Positions 1 through 9,869 of a DNA stretch of 64,000 nt are shown piece after piece. Source of the DNA: Arion vulgaris (lineage: Eukaryota; Mollusca; Gastropoda; Stylommatophora; Arionidae). The position numbers and the translations under genes are program-made. The stretch lies in assembly GCA_020796225.1 (NCBI GenBank), contig CM036769.1:2266001-2330000 (forward strand). The letters run 5' to 3'. Every line of letters starts with the position of its first letter. Positions within the stretch are counted from its first letter, which is position 1. The notes beneath the pieces are model-generated. The model worked only from the letters and a program-made list of their open reading frames with translations, did not search any database and had not been told where the DNA came from.

Positions 1-329
1 AGAGGAAGAGATAGCAAGAGAGAGAGAGGAAGAGATAGCAAGAGAGAGAGGAAGAGATAGCAAGAGAGAGAGAGAGGAAGAGATAGCAAGAGAGAGAGAG
101 GAAGAGATAGCAAGAGAGAGAGGAAGAGATAGCAAGAGAGAGAGAGAGGAACAGATAGCAAGAGAGAGAGGAAGAGATAGCAAGAGAGAGAGGAAGAGAT
201 AGCAAGAGAGAGGTAAGAATAGCAAGAGAGAGAGGAAGAGATAGCAAGAGAGAGAGGAAGAGATAGCAAGAGAGAGAGGAAGAGATAGCAAGAGAGAGAG
301 GAAGAGATAGCAAGAGAGAGAGGAAGAGC
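1..329 (+). repeat. GA-rich minisatellite, period about 20-24 bp, inside a LINE C-terminus
   Basis: The unit is a gaagagatagcaagagag core followed by a variable run of ga, repeated about 15 times from the window edge. Read in the frame that continues into the LINE tail just downstream, it encodes iterations of E-E-I-A-R-E-R. Antisense LINE-H copies near 25.4 kb and 54.2 kb carry a single MAREGKS or MARERKS at the equivalent place. The array therefore appears to be an expansion of those codons. The left edge is cut by the window. Confidence 0.85.
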
Positions 330-371
330 TGGAAGAAGATTGTTGAAGACCTGTGCTCCGTTGGGAGTTGA
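330..371 (+). pseudogene. C-terminus of a LINE polyprotein (LINE-H), 5' truncated by the window
   Basis: Positions 330-371 read W-K-K-I-V-E-D-L-C-S-V-G-S-stop. This is the last stretch of a non-LTR retrotransposon polyprotein, after the GRPR..W and W..MA motifs. The antisense copy at 25.4 kb ends with the same EDLCSVGS-stop. The reverse transcriptase lies outside the window. This is a dead retrotransposon tail, not a host gene. Confidence 0.7.
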
Positions 372-1304
372 AATGTAAAGAAGAAGAGTTGACCGTATAT
401 CATACAGATAGAAAATAACAAATAGATCTACCCAAAAGGAAATGAAAATTAAATAAATCTGATTCTACAAATAAGAAAAGATAAATGTCATTATTTTCAA
501 ACATGACATGACACAAAGGGTTGGAGAAGACCGTTATGGAATAACACATCCCGGTAAAGAGGAGAAGAAAAAAACCAACAAAGAAAATGGATTCAGTGTG
601 TGATTGCTGATTTTAACAATACGACTTCGGAGACTGCAAACACATCTGTCCTATGAGAAAGAAAAACTTAGTGGGACTGTTAGAGTGGCAAAGCTCTGCT
701 CAGTACAAGTTATTGGATGTTCTTCTCTTCCAGCATTCACTTCTTTATAGAAGTGTTGGGGTGGGGAATGTAGTGATCTTGTCTGTGCTTGTTTAAGGCA
801 TTTTGTAAGCTGTTATTCATTATCTTAAAGCTGTTCTTGATGCCATCGCTCCACCTTTTGCATGATATTCCTCTTGCTCTGTACTCATATGCTTTTTTTC
901 TGTGTGGCTGTCTGTGGTAAACGATACCAGGGTATTCTTGTCAGGTGTCCAAACTATTTAATTTGTGGTTCGTTTATGATGATGTATACAATAAATGATA
1001 ATTTACATGACAAATGTAGCAGTAGAAGAGGATTTTTTTTAAACTGTGAGAATTGCAATGTAATTAAACATTTACAGAATAAATATAGCAGAGAATGACA
1101 TAGAAGAAAAATGGTAATTTTGAAGTTGTACAGTACATTGTTCATTTTCTTCTTCTTCTTCTTTGCGTTCGTTCTTTACGACCAATTTTAATCACTTTTT
1201 GTGATATGTTTAATCTTTGCCACGAACGTGTATACCTTGCACATTGGTTTGGTAGGCCCTAAATGCATAGACTTCTACACATTTAGGACACATGCATCAG
1301 ATTT
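372..1304. other. No recognisable gene; AT-rich single-copy sequence
   Basis: I see no convincing coding frame, tRNA-like box or tandem structure here. A 78-codon open frame at 862-1098 is Cys- and Phe-rich and uncorroborated, and an overlapping antisense frame is equally long. The first part may be the untranslated tail of the LINE ending at 371. Confidence 0.4.
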
Positions 1305-1490
1305 CAACCAAACCTCCTTAAGCGCCTCTTACGACATGCGTGTCAGATGACAGTGGTTCTATTCTTTACACCTCAAATTTAGGCCCCGGTAACCACTCGG
1401 TAACCACTCGGTAACCACTCAGTAACCACTCGGTAACCACTCGGTAACCACTCGGTAACCACTCGGTAACCACTCGGGTGATTGTTGATT
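1305..1490 (+). repeat. Dispersed repeat copy 1, shared with 38325-38415
   Basis: The segment containing gcctcttacgacatgc, then a caggtaacagtgg-like stretch, then attctttacacc and ggtaaccactcgg recurs near 38.33-38.41 kb at high similarity. Its class is unknown. This copy carries an 11-bp tandem expansion at its right part, where the other copy has a single unit. Confidence 0.65.
1388..1475. repeat. 11-bp minisatellite, 8 copies
   Basis: The unit ggtaaccactc is repeated eight times, with one g-to-a change in copy four. The other copy of the surrounding dispersed repeat, near 38.39 kb, has the unit once, followed by the same cggg and gatt sequence. This suggests local amplification after insertion. 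Confidence 0.95.
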
Positions 1491-1559
1491 TGAGGATCAT
1501 TGTCATCGTACATGTCCATAATCTCATCTTAATCCTAAGTATTTCCGTGTGTTTATACC

Positions 1560-1770
1560 ATCGTTTCCCAAAGTGGGCGGTACCGCCCCCCAGTGGGCGC
1601 TGAAGCGTTCTGGGGAACGATAGTGGGTTCAGAACAATTTGGGTGGTGTTCAAACTGTAATAATGTGAAGGTAGCGTTACAAAGTTTATGTTGTGCAAAG
1701 TGGGCGGTGGGTCGCAAAGTGGGCGGTGGGTCGCAAAGTGGGCGGTGGGTCTGGCAAAGTTTGGAAATCT
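1560..1770 (+). mobile_element. Possible degenerate hAT-like non-autonomous element
   Basis: The left end reads gtttcccaaagtgggcggtac and the right end, reverse-complemented, reads gatttccaaactttgcc. These are imperfect inverted ends of the kind common in hAT elements (CAGTG.TTCCCAAAGTG). No target duplication is visible and the terminal CAG is lost on both sides. Three 19-bp tandem copies at 1695-1751 lie near the right end. An ancient unrelated repeat is equally possible. Confidence 0.35.
1695..1751. repeat. 19-bp tandem repeat, 3 copies
   Basis: The unit gcaaagtgggcggtgggtc is repeated three times exactly. It shares caaagtgggcggt with the left end of the hAT-like segment at about 1570. 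Confidence 0.9.
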
Positions 1771-1942
1771 ATGGTTAAGGTTAATAACTCCCGTTCCATG
1801 TTGGTTGATGTGTCTGTCTACTATCTTTTCCTTTCAAGGTTTGTCCGTCTTGCCGCACATATCGGTATGCATAACTTGCGCAACCGAGATAGAGAATACT
1901 CTTCTTTTTTTAAATCTTCAGAGCATATGTTTTCTCTTAGAG

Positions 1943-2286
1943 CAGTGGTTCTCAACCTGAGGGTAGCGACCCCTTTGGAGGTCGAACGACCATTTCACAG
2001 GGGTCACCTAAGACCTTCGGAAAACACACATTTCTCATAATTAGAAATAAATATTTCACAATATATAATTACATATTGTTTTTGTGATTAATCACTATGG
2101 TTTAATTATGTTCAATTTGTAACAATGAAAATACATCCTGCATATCAGATATTTACATTACGATTCATAACAGTAGCAAAATTACAGTTATGAAGTAGCA
2201 AGGAAAATAATTGTATGGTTGGCGGTTACCACAACATGAGGAACTGTATTAAAGGGTCGCGGCATTATCAAGGCTGAGAACCACTG
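1943..2286 (+). mobile_element. Non-autonomous hAT transposon, SPIN-like, 344 bp with intact ends
   Basis: The element begins cagtggttctcaacct and ends with the inverse of cagtggttctcagcct, giving 16-bp terminal inverted repeats with one mismatch. It is flanked by perfect 8-bp direct repeats tcttagag at 1935-1942 and 2287-2294, the target-site length of hAT transposases. Internal stretches such as ggtcgaacgacc and atgaggaactgtattaaagg match my memory of the SPIN (Space Invaders) family. That family is known for recent horizontal transfer among tetrapods, some invertebrates and a pond snail. It has no transposase frame and would depend on a source in trans. The hAT assignment is firm on structure. 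The SPIN name is from memory. Confidence 0.85.
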
Positions 2287-2352
2287 TCTTAGAGCGTTGA
2301 TGATGTTGGGTTTGTCAATAGAAGGCCAGTTCTCAATCACAGCATTGCTCAC

Positions 2353-2561
2353 CATTGCCTACGCTCTCTCATTGCCTACGCTCTCTCATTGCCTACGCTC
2401 TCTCATTGCCTACGCTCTCTCATTGTCTACACTCTCTCATTGCCTACGCTCTCATTGTCTACGCTCTCTCATTGCCTACGCTCTCTCATTGCCTACGCTC
2501 TCTCATTGTCTACGCTCTCTCATTGCCTACACTCTCTCATTGCCTACGCTCTCTCATTGCC
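2353..2561. repeat. 17-bp minisatellite, about 12 copies
   Basis: The unit cattgcctacgctctct is repeated with a few c/t changes and one unit 3 bp short. It directly precedes the RNase H remnant of LINE-N, at the position where more of the RNase H coding sequence would be expected. The open frames through it (SLPTLSHCLR-like) exist in three frames and are not a protein. Confidence 0.95.
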
Positions 2562-2575
2562 CTTCACTGCAGATG

Positions 2576-3118
2576 ACCGGTGACAAAGATGAAAGTGAGC
2601 TCGGTTCGGGCGGTTACGGAGGCGGTGAAATGGTTGACATCACACAACTACTCTCGTGTTTTCATACTCAGTGACTCCACGAGCATGATTCGTAAAGTCG
2701 AATCAGGAATGGTGAGACGAAACTGGGTGGAGGTACTAGTTCAGACAATGATCAGAGAAATCACCTTCATTTTTGTCCCTGGGCACGCAAGAGTTTATCG
2801 GTAAGGTACGAGCTGATAGATTGGCTGGCTTGGTTACAATATCAGAGGGAGCTGCCATGGATCGAAATGACATTCTTCACGCATTGAGAGAGTCTTTCCG
2901 AACAGAGGAGTTTCAGGGCTGTGAATCCCACTCGCTGACCCGATTGAAAGAGATGGGTGTCAATATTGGTGCAGCCCGAAAAGAACGACATACTAAATAG
3001 TCAAATGGCGTTTTGGGCCACTGGACACTGCTGGATTGGCTGAGGCGGAGATCGGAGCACCTATGGACATGTCCGGAGTGCTATGATGATAGTCCTCATA
3101 TAACTGATAACTGATAAC
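2576..3118 (+). pseudogene. LINE-N 3' fragment: RNase H domain and C-terminus, frameshifted
   Basis: The frame from 2580 reads a late RNase H segment with LSDSTSMIRKVESG, which carries a catalytic-type Asp. It then reaches VPGHARVYG, equivalent to the usual GH.GV.GNERAD motif. Reading shifts frame near 2800 and continues as RADRLAGL...LTRLKEMGVNI. It meets a stop at 2998-3000 and resumes as a WTLLDWLRRRSEHLWTCPEC-like tail. RNase H in such LINEs removes RNA from the cDNA hybrid. A (ATAACTG)n tail at about 3099-3120 marks the retrotransposon 3' end. Related copies lie at 23346, 26797, 34218 and 39860. Confidence 0.85.
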
Positions 3119-3764
3119 TGAAGGTGAGTGTCTGGGTTGTCGCGTTGTGTTTTAATTGCATCCACTGCCTTCGTATATAACCGGTCTTCATCTTCTGTAT
3201 AATGTGCAGTATTAAAGTAGCATAGAAGGACATATAAGATAAGTTTGAAAATATTGTAAAGTAATAAAGTAATTCACAGACACAAGTTCATGATGAAGAA
3301 TATAGAACAAACGTCTGAGACGGGGAAGAAAAATTCTCGAAAAATTCTAACCTTATGATGTGCTTGAATGTTCAAATATTGGATACACTTATGGAAGGAA
3401 TTGATCGTTAACCACACTAGACACGTGATAATGAAATAGAAGCTCAAACCACATACGTCATTACACAGGAGAGTCAAGGGCGTGATATTCAATCTGAGCT
3501 AAGAGAGTTGAACATTGAACGATTTTCTTGCAAGCAATCTAAAAGACTTTTGTCTGGCACTTTAGTTCCTCTTGTCTTTGGGCGAAATTATATTTTTAAA
3601 AAGACAAGGATGAGGTTAAAGGGTGTTTTGCACACTTGTTAAGCAGAATGAATTATCTGGAAGTTATGAATGATTGGTTTTTACAAAATGTGTAAGGGAA
3701 TTTGATTGGTCATTCTTTGGACGTTTCTACTTTCTATTTCTTCTTTTTTTTTCTTTTTCTTAAT
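3119..3764. other. No recognisable gene
   Basis: AT-rich sequence with a T-homopolymer near 3741-3760. I see no coherent coding frame, repeat or RNA-like boxes. An antisense frame at 3274-3492 has no recognisable motif. Confidence 0.4.
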
Positions 3765-4145
3765 CACGTAGTTCCCTTGGCAACATATGGTTGTGAGACA
3801 AGGAACATTGACAAAACGGTGGAGAAGATCATTAATGCCGTTGAATACAAATGCAACAGAAGAGTGCATAGAATATCATGGACGGAGAAAAGAACCAAAT
3901 GCTTCTGTTCTGCAATAGCTTGATATTGGAAAGTGTTGGCTATTCAAGAGAATAACATCAAGGATAATTAAATATTTCAGACACATCAAACAACATGAGT
4001 GCCTAGAGAAGATAATTTTGAAGGAATGGTGCCTGGAAGAAGAATGAGAGGAAGACCTAGAAGACGATGTGTGCAAGATGTCATTGACGATCTGAGAATA
4101 ACTGCTACTGACGCCGGTCAACTTGCACAGAATAGAGAATTTTCT
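3765..4145 (+). pseudogene. LINE-K fragment: reverse transcriptase C-terminal region
   Basis: The translation contains ATYGCETRNIDKTVEKI, then RRVHRISWTEKRT. After frame changes it gives ECLEKIILEGMVPG, MRGRPRRRCVQDVIDDL and ATDAGQLAQNREF. These are the conserved order of motifs after the RT thumb in many metazoan LINEs: YG.E.W, the ISWT.KRTN block, the GRPRRRW box, and a final Q.A.NRE block. At least two frameshifts and stops make it a pseudogene. Its KIILEG segment matches the monomer of the 48-bp array at 27.8-33.5 kb, read antisense. Confidence 0.8.
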
Positions 4146-4164
4146 GGACAGCTATAATGCTTTC

Positions 4165-4735
4165 TGCTAGTTGTTGAAAAATCGGCCAGCAATGACGGAA
4201 TGCCGGAGGGCCATTCAGAATCAGGACTGTTTGATTCTGGACACGACTTTGCTAGCGAATTTCCACCATGTTTGGTCGGGTATTTTCGGATTTTGTTTGC
4301 CAAGCTATTGAGTTAGGGCTTGAGCAACGCTGTGATCTATGAATGTTACATGGAATGCTTTTTGCTGTGTCAACCGTGCGTTTGTTGTGATTGTGGGTAT
4401 TCAGAAAATGGTGGACAGTAGTTATGACGAACCAACTCAATTTGCCGTATGCAGTGTTTTGCGTGTGCAGAAAGCTGGATTTTGTCGTGATTGATGTTCC
4501 CTTCGACATGAATTGCAATTCAGGTGATGAACAGTTTTGTGTTGACACTTTAGCCAGAGCCATATGCATTTATGCGGTGCTGGTTGCTTTTTGTGGCGGT
4601 ACAGCTATTTCATTATGGAATTAGTTCACGACACAGGAGACAGTTGTTGGCATTTCGTGTGATTTTCGTTGGCACAGGAACGGAGCAATTATGGGGTGAC
4701 CTGTTGCAATGAAGTTGGAACAGAACATATGAACT
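4165..4735 (+). repeat. Unclassified dispersed repeat F, copy 1 (about 565 bp)
   Basis: It runs in the same orientation as 6925-7480, with long matching blocks such as gggccattcagaatcaggac and ggcacaggaacggagcaat, separated by small indels. I see no RT, RNase H, tRNA boxes, obvious inverted ends or target duplication. Antisense frames in both copies share segments such as RHNYC and NTHN, but they are interrupted. It could be a piece of an LTR element, a MITE, or an old duplication. Confidence 0.7.
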
Positions 4736-4771
4736 ACGCTTTCTGCTACAGACTTACACCAACTCTCAAAC

Positions 4772-5016
4772 GGGGTTCTCGGTGGCTGAGTGGTTAAGCC
4801 CTTTGTCATGCGAGTCGAAGGTCGTGGGTTTGAATCCGAACCGTGGCCTTCTGTTCACGAGTGTAGTTTTTTCTAGAGACCCTATGATTGTTGCAGGAGC
4901 TATGGAGTTCGTGTTTTGTACAATACTCTCAGCAGTTGGCGTGCCATTTCTGCGGAGAGGGACCGAGCCGTATGGGGTAAAACCCGGTGAAATGAGTCAA
5001 TCCTTCGGCTTTAAAA
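4772..5016 (+). mobile_element. tRNA-derived SINE (SINE-2), full-length copy
   Basis: The head carries a pol III A-box-like tggctgagtggttaagcc and a B box around gggtttgaatcc, resembling a Leu/Ser-type tRNA. A body follows with ctgttcacgag, ctctcagcagttggcg and tgcggagagggaccgag, and the tail is tccttcggctttaaaacc. Near-identical 13-bp sequences ccaactctcaaac (4759-4771) and ccaattctcaaac (5017-5029) flank it and are probably the target duplication, although they also belong to the host satellite. Other copies lie at 33628-33880 and, antisense, at 15548-15790 and about 8995-9190. Confidence 0.85.
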
Positions 5017-5376
5017 CCAATTCTCAAACTACCTCTCCCAACATCTGCCTAATTCTCTCACTCACTCTATTATCTATCCTCTCACTCTCTCTCTACCTCT
5101 TTTGTTCAGTCTCTCCCAAACTCTTTCCTTCTCTTCCTTCCCCTGTGTCACTCCTACTCTCTATCATGATTTATTACTACACACCCACACCAACTCTTAA
5201 ACTCCCTTTCTTAATGCCTTTCTAATTTTCTCACTCCGTTCTCTGTTCTCTTTCTCTCTCTCCCTCTTTATTCAGTCCCCCAGTACTCTTTCATTATCTT
5301 CCTGTCATTGTGTCAGTTCTCTCTTATCATACTTTTTACTACAGACTTATACCAACTCACAAACTGCAACTCTCAA

Positions 5377-5636
5377 AAAAGTTAATTGCATATCCTTTAC
5401 AGGAATTTACGAATCAACCCCAGCTTTTTAACGCTGTTTGTGGTTTTTCTAGGCATTATTACGTTCAGTAGTTTGCCATTGCTTTCTGAACGGGTGGTGC
5501 CATCGTCCTTTGTAAAATCCAACACGAGAAACAATTTGCAACCAAACTGTCCGCAGCGTGATTTCAACTCAGAACGTCGGGGTTAATAGACCGAGTCACT
5601 ATCCCCTAGGCCACAGACGCCACCAAGCAACTCTCA
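5377..5636 (-). mobile_element. tRNA-derived SINE (SINE-A), antisense, in the TC satellite
   Basis: Read antisense, it starts with a tRNA-like head (ggcgtctgtggcctagggg). It continues with a body containing gttcagaaagcaatggcaaa and ctactgaacgt, also present at 39.8 kb and 63.87 kb. Perfect 11-bp direct repeats gcaactctcaa at 5366-5376 and 5637-5647 flank it as the target-site duplication. The 3' side (left) is about 20 bp of A/T-rich tail. Confidence 0.8.
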
Positions 5637-5671
5637 ATATCTTTCTAATTCTCTCACGTACTCTGTTTCTC

Positions 5672-5718
<47 letters not shown>

Positions 5719-5845
5719 TTCAATCTCTTCAGAACTCTCTCATTCTCTTTCTTTCATTCCCACTCTCTATCATTCTCTACACTACACACTCACACCGACT
5801 CTCAAACTACCTCTCCTAATATCTTTCTTATTTTTTTACTCACTG

Positions 5846-5898
<53 letters not shown>

Positions 5899-5950
5899 GC
5901 CCCATCCTTCTGGCTATCACACTTTCTCTACCACTGTGTCTGAGCTCGTG

Positions 5951-6924
5951 TATGTGTTATCTTCATTCAAGCTTATCTTCATCACACATTTTCATCAATT
6001 ATTGCTATGAACGAATCGTTTCCTGGCTATTTTGTATCGGGTTTTTTCTCTTATAAAAGAACATCACCTAGAGCGTCTAATATCGATCCGGTGTTTACCA
6101 TAGTGAGCAACTCGATTCCTTCAACTGTACAACTCTGAATAATTAACCCTTTGAGAATTATTTACTACCACGCGAATCCTCTCTAAGTAAATGTCACGGA
6201 TGATATGTCGATGTTACATTTCTGTTGTCTGTATATGAAATAGATATTCGGGCACGATTGTCGTATAAGTGTAGGATGACGTCAACAGCATGCAACCACT
6301 CCCTGGCTCATATCAAATAACGGCAAATCAAACAGTTGAAAATTGATTGTTGAAGTGACAGTTCCAAATGTCCCAAAAGAATGAGAATATTTCTAATCCG
6401 GAACGAACTCACACAGAAAGGACGCAAAGTGTAGACATACTCTTTGGCTCAGATCATAAAGCTCAAATATACAGCGTAATAATGATCATTAAAGGGCGAT
6501 GTCCCACGAAGGAATGAAAAATGTGAACGACTGACTATCACGGAGATATACGGAAATCTAAAAATCTGAAGTGGTCAGACCGGATCAGATCAGATCTGAA
6601 GAGAACCGAGAGGAGGTTGCGATAATACTAAGCAAAATGACATTTTTGAACAAGGACAGATATATATATATAGTATTAAACAAGTAAGCAAAAAAATAAA
6701 TAATTAAATGATAAAAATGACTGACTACAATTCGACGTTTCGACCGTAGGTCTTGTTCATGGGAACAAATACAAACAATAAACTAAAACATAGATCTAAA
6801 TGAGAAGAATGACTAGATAACCGCCCTAAACGTGATGCGCCCAATCTCAGTGAGTGGTCATCCTTCTTGAATCTCACATGAAATCCCTTATAAGTGAGTA
6901 AGTGAGAGAGTGAGGAAACAATCT
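5951..6924. other. No recognisable gene
   Basis: AT-rich unique sequence with a short (TA)n at about 6660-6673. Open frames are short and lack recognisable motifs. A ttaaccctttga motif at 6143 resembles a piggyBac end, but no partner end was seen. Confidence 0.4.
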
Positions 6925-7480
6925 GGCCAGCAATGGTGGAATGCGGGAGGGCCATTCAGAATCAGGACTGTTTGATTCTGGACACGACTTTGCTAACGCA
7001 TTTCCACCATGTTTGGTAGGGTATTTTCCAGTTTCGTTTGCTGAGCTACTGAGTTAGTGCTTGATCAACGCTGTGAACTATGAATGTTACATGGAATGAT
7101 TTTTTGCTGTGTCAACAGTGCGTTTGTTGTGGGTATTCAGAAAATGACGGACAGCAGTTATGACGAACCGACTCAATCTGCCGTATTCAGGTATATTGCG
7201 TGTGCAGAAAGTTGAATTTTGTCGTGATTGATGTTTCCTTCGACATGAATTGCGATTCAAGTTATGAATAGTTTTATATTTACACTTTAGCAACGGCCAT
7301 ATGCATTTATGCGGTGTAGGTTGCTTTTTGTGGTGGTACAGTTTTTTCATTCTAGAATTAGTTATCACAGAAGACAGACAGTTGTTAGCATTTCGTCTGA
7401 TTTTCGTTGGCACAGGAACGGAGCAATTATGGGGTGACCCGTTGCAGTGAAGTTGAAACCGTACATATGAACTATGAACT
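6925..7480 (+). repeat. Unclassified dispersed repeat F, copy 2
   Basis: Direct-orientation partner of 4165-4735, with a few short deletions, including a shortened tgtgattgtggg stretch. The antisense 146-codon frame (7087-7527) spans most of it and continues beyond its right end. The equivalent frame in copy 1 is broken, so coding function is not supported. Confidence 0.7.
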
Positions 7481-8033
7481 TGAACTCCGCGCGATGAACT
7501 GAACAACTGGTAAACAAATTCATACACAAGTAGTAAAGATTTTCCCCATCCACGTTTTTTTTCTCAAACCTAGTAATTCTGACAAAAATCTAGCTAAACA
7601 TCTGGGACAAAAGCTCTGCCCCTTTTCAAACCTACATGACAGCGTAGAAGCTACATACTGCCCTAAAAAGCGGTAATACATGCAGTGCTAAGCAATGAGT
7701 ACCTTAAGATATATGGGTATGTGTTTCGAATTCTGTGTTTGGTAAACAAAAATTTCAAGAAGTCCCTAATACTGTTTATTTATTAATCATATTCATTGTT
7801 TCCGTTGCTTCTCCTGCGGGTTCTTCAAGAATAAAACTACTTTTCGTTATTATTATTAGTCTCATATTACAGGTAGTAAAGTACGGGGTATTTTTCTTAT
7901 ATTTTTATTTTTAGTTGATCGGGTTTAGCTAGCTCGCATATTTTTTCTTAGTAAGACGCTATCGCATTTCAGCGAGGTCAGAGGTTCGAGTTTGGGCTCT
8001 ATCTTCCTGAGTTTTTCTTCTCTACTGTTTTGT
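7481..8033. other. No recognisable gene
   Basis: AT-rich sequence between repeat F and the 11-bp array. No motif-bearing frame and no tandem structure seen. Confidence 0.4.
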
Positions 8034-8262
8034 CTATGTTTTGTCTACATCTTGTCTATGTTTTGTATGTATTTTGTCTATGTTTTGTCTATGTTTTGTC
8101 TATGTTTTGTCTATATATTTTGTCTATATTTTGTCTACATCTTGTCTATGTTTTGTCTATGTTTTGTCTATATATTTTGTCTATATTTTGTCTACATCTT
8201 GTCTATGTTTTGTCTATGTTTTGTCTATGTTTTGTCTAAGTTTTGTCTATATATTTTGTTCT
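8034..8262. repeat. 11-bp minisatellite with a higher-order period of about 57 bp
   Basis: The basic unit is tatgttttgtc with variants tacatcttgtc and tatatattttgtc. The same order of variants occurs at least twice in a row, so a multi-unit block has itself been duplicated. Overlapping frames encode CFVYVLSM-like repeats and are artefacts. Confidence 0.9.
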
Positions 8263-8317
8263 CTTAGTGAAAGGAGAACTGATCGGGGAGATAGTTATTG
8301 GTTACTAAACTGAAGTC

Positions 8318-8400
8318 ACCGCACTCCGGACAGACCCATAGGTGCTCAATCTCTCCCAACAGATGTCAAAGGCTATACATATTGATGCTTCCTGTGGCTT
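8318..8400 (-). pseudogene. Short LINE-N 3' fragment, antisense
   Basis: Antisense, the stretch contains gagcacctatgggtctgtcc followed by ggagtgc. This corresponds to the EHLWTCPEC block at the LINE-N C-terminus. It is very short and diverged. Confidence 0.45.
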
Positions 8401-8579
8401 GCTGGTTAAAAACACTTCTCTCTCTGCCCCTCAAGCATCCAGCTCTACTTGTTCAACATGTAATTCTCAACTCCTTAAATCACAGGATTAATTCAACATC
8501 AATTTCATTGTCCTCATCCAACAGTAGGTGACCAAGAGACCGAAGAACAGCTCGGGGAGTTTTAAATTAGAAAACTGAA

Positions 8580-8690
8580 ATATTTATGCTCACATTAAGA
8601 GATATGACATATGCGCATATTTATGCTCACATTAATAGATATGACATATGCGCATATTTATGCTCACATTAAGAGATATGACAAATGCGC
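8580..8690. repeat. 37-bp tandem repeat, 3 copies
   Basis: Three near-identical units start with atatttatgctcacatta and end with catatgcgc, with single-base differences. The surrounding sequence to 8990 shows nothing recognisable. Confidence 0.9.
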
Positions 8691-8990
8691 ATCTTTGGAG
8701 ACCATCATTAACTCTTTGTGGACTAGACGCCACACTACGTGACTTTGAGTTGGATGCCTTATTTACCAAGAGCCACACTAAAGGGCTATTATTATTCTAA
8801 AAACAAATGGCTTGTAATAACATGGCTTCTACCCTGGTCCACTAGGAGTTAAAAGATGAAGATGGAGGTAGATTGAGCTTGTATGTTATATACCAGTAGG
8901 GACATTGGATAAGACAATGTGGCTAAGATCAGTCTCGAATAGAGAGCGGGTGGGAGGGAAAGCCTGGACTTCCAAAGGTAGTAAACCCTG
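8691..8990. other. No recognisable gene
   Basis: I see no motif-bearing frame, tandem structure or RNA-like boxes in this interval. Confidence 0.4.
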
Positions 8991-8994
8991 CAGG

Positions 8995-9190
8995 GTCTAA
9001 AACCGAATGATTGTCTTCATTGCACTGGGCTTACACCACATATAGCTCAGTCCCTCTCTAAAGAAGTGGCACGCCATCTGCCGAGAGTTTTGTACGAACT
9101 TCGTAGCTCTGGCAACAATCCTATTGTTCTCTTAAAAGAAATACACTTGCGAACAGAACGGTGCGGTCAAGATTAGAATCCACGGATAGA
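8995..9190 (-). mobile_element. SINE-2 copy, antisense, diverged
   Basis: Antisense it matches the SINE-2 body: the ctgttcgcaag segment, an ttgccagagctacg-like stretch, the ctctcggcag... equivalent, ccatctgcc and the tail near tgcaatgaagacaatcattcgg. The tRNA head is largely missing or too diverged to call. Confidence 0.65.
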
Positions 9191-9239
9191 ATATGATTCA
9201 CTATTTTATAATTATTCAAAGTAGGGAGTTATAGAATAA

Positions 9240-9540
9240 TTGAGGAAATTAGATGAACAATCTGAACACAGCTTGCTATTAGATTTATTGAAAAACAGAG
9301 ACTCAAATGGTTTGGCTACTTACTGAGAATGAACCAGAATACATCAGCTTCAAGAGCGTACAACTTGAAAATGGAATCATCAAGAGCAAGGGCTGACCAA
9401 GAAAAAGCGGGATTGAAAGAGTTACGGATATCTTAAAACTCCACAATATCACATAATATCAAGCGGCTGAGCGTGTACTATCTCGGAAACGATCATCAGT
9501 TAAACATGATACGCCTAACGGCAACAAAAACAACAAAAGA
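9240..9540 (+). pseudogene. LINE fragment: post-RT C-terminal region
   Basis: Translation, with frame changes, gives IEKQRLKWFGYLLRMNQNTSA. After a broken RARG.PRK box come GIERVTDILKLHNIT and QAAERVLSRKRS. These match the R..WFGH..RM, GRPR..W and final A..R.. blocks of LINE polyproteins. A caacaaaaac-type simple tail follows at about 9520-9540. Confidence 0.75.
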
Positions 9541-9869
9541 ACAAAAAAGAAGAAAGGTTAGAGTAAGAATAAGGAGTATGATAGGAAGGAAGTTGTGTGT
9601 AAATCGAAGGGTTTTTTTTAAATAAAGACTTGGAACATTGATATCCTTCTTAGGTCACCTTCTTAAGAGAATTGGTACTAGAGTTACTGTTCTTGGTTGT
9701 AAAGACGAGCTGTCGTGGTTTAGACGTTACTGTAATTGATTCACTGGGCGGATACAAAAGGTTTCGTGGATTAGATCAGCGGGGAGTGAGATTGAGAGAG
9801 ATGGAAAGAGGGAATGACAGAGATAGGAAATGACAGAGAAATGTACGGACGGATGGATTGACTGAAGTA
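9541..9869. other. No recognisable gene
   Basis: Purine-rich unique sequence leading into the tetranucleotide array. No motif-bearing frame or RNA-like boxes seen. Confidence 0.4.

Larger units (their letters stand above)
4740..5950 (+). repeat. Degenerate TC-rich satellite, period about 165-180 bp
   Basis: A consensus beginning caccaactctcaaact and running through ctctcactctctctc, ttgttcagtctctcc and tatcatgctttctactac recurs from about 4745, 5017, 5186, 5347, 5637 and 5795. Divergence is considerable, and (TC)n runs have expanded at about 5676-5714 and 5849-5896. It is split by two SINE insertions. Confidence 0.7.

Noticed and set aside
862..1098. Small Cys-rich secreted protein (78 codons)
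   Set aside because: There is no cleavage-site or intron support, it overlaps an antisense frame of similar length, and the surroundings are repeats. It is indistinguishable from chance.
6140..6160. piggyBac ends (ttaaccctttga at about 6143, ttaaccctttcac at about 34664)
   Set aside because: No inverted partner and no paired TTAA found at plausible distance.
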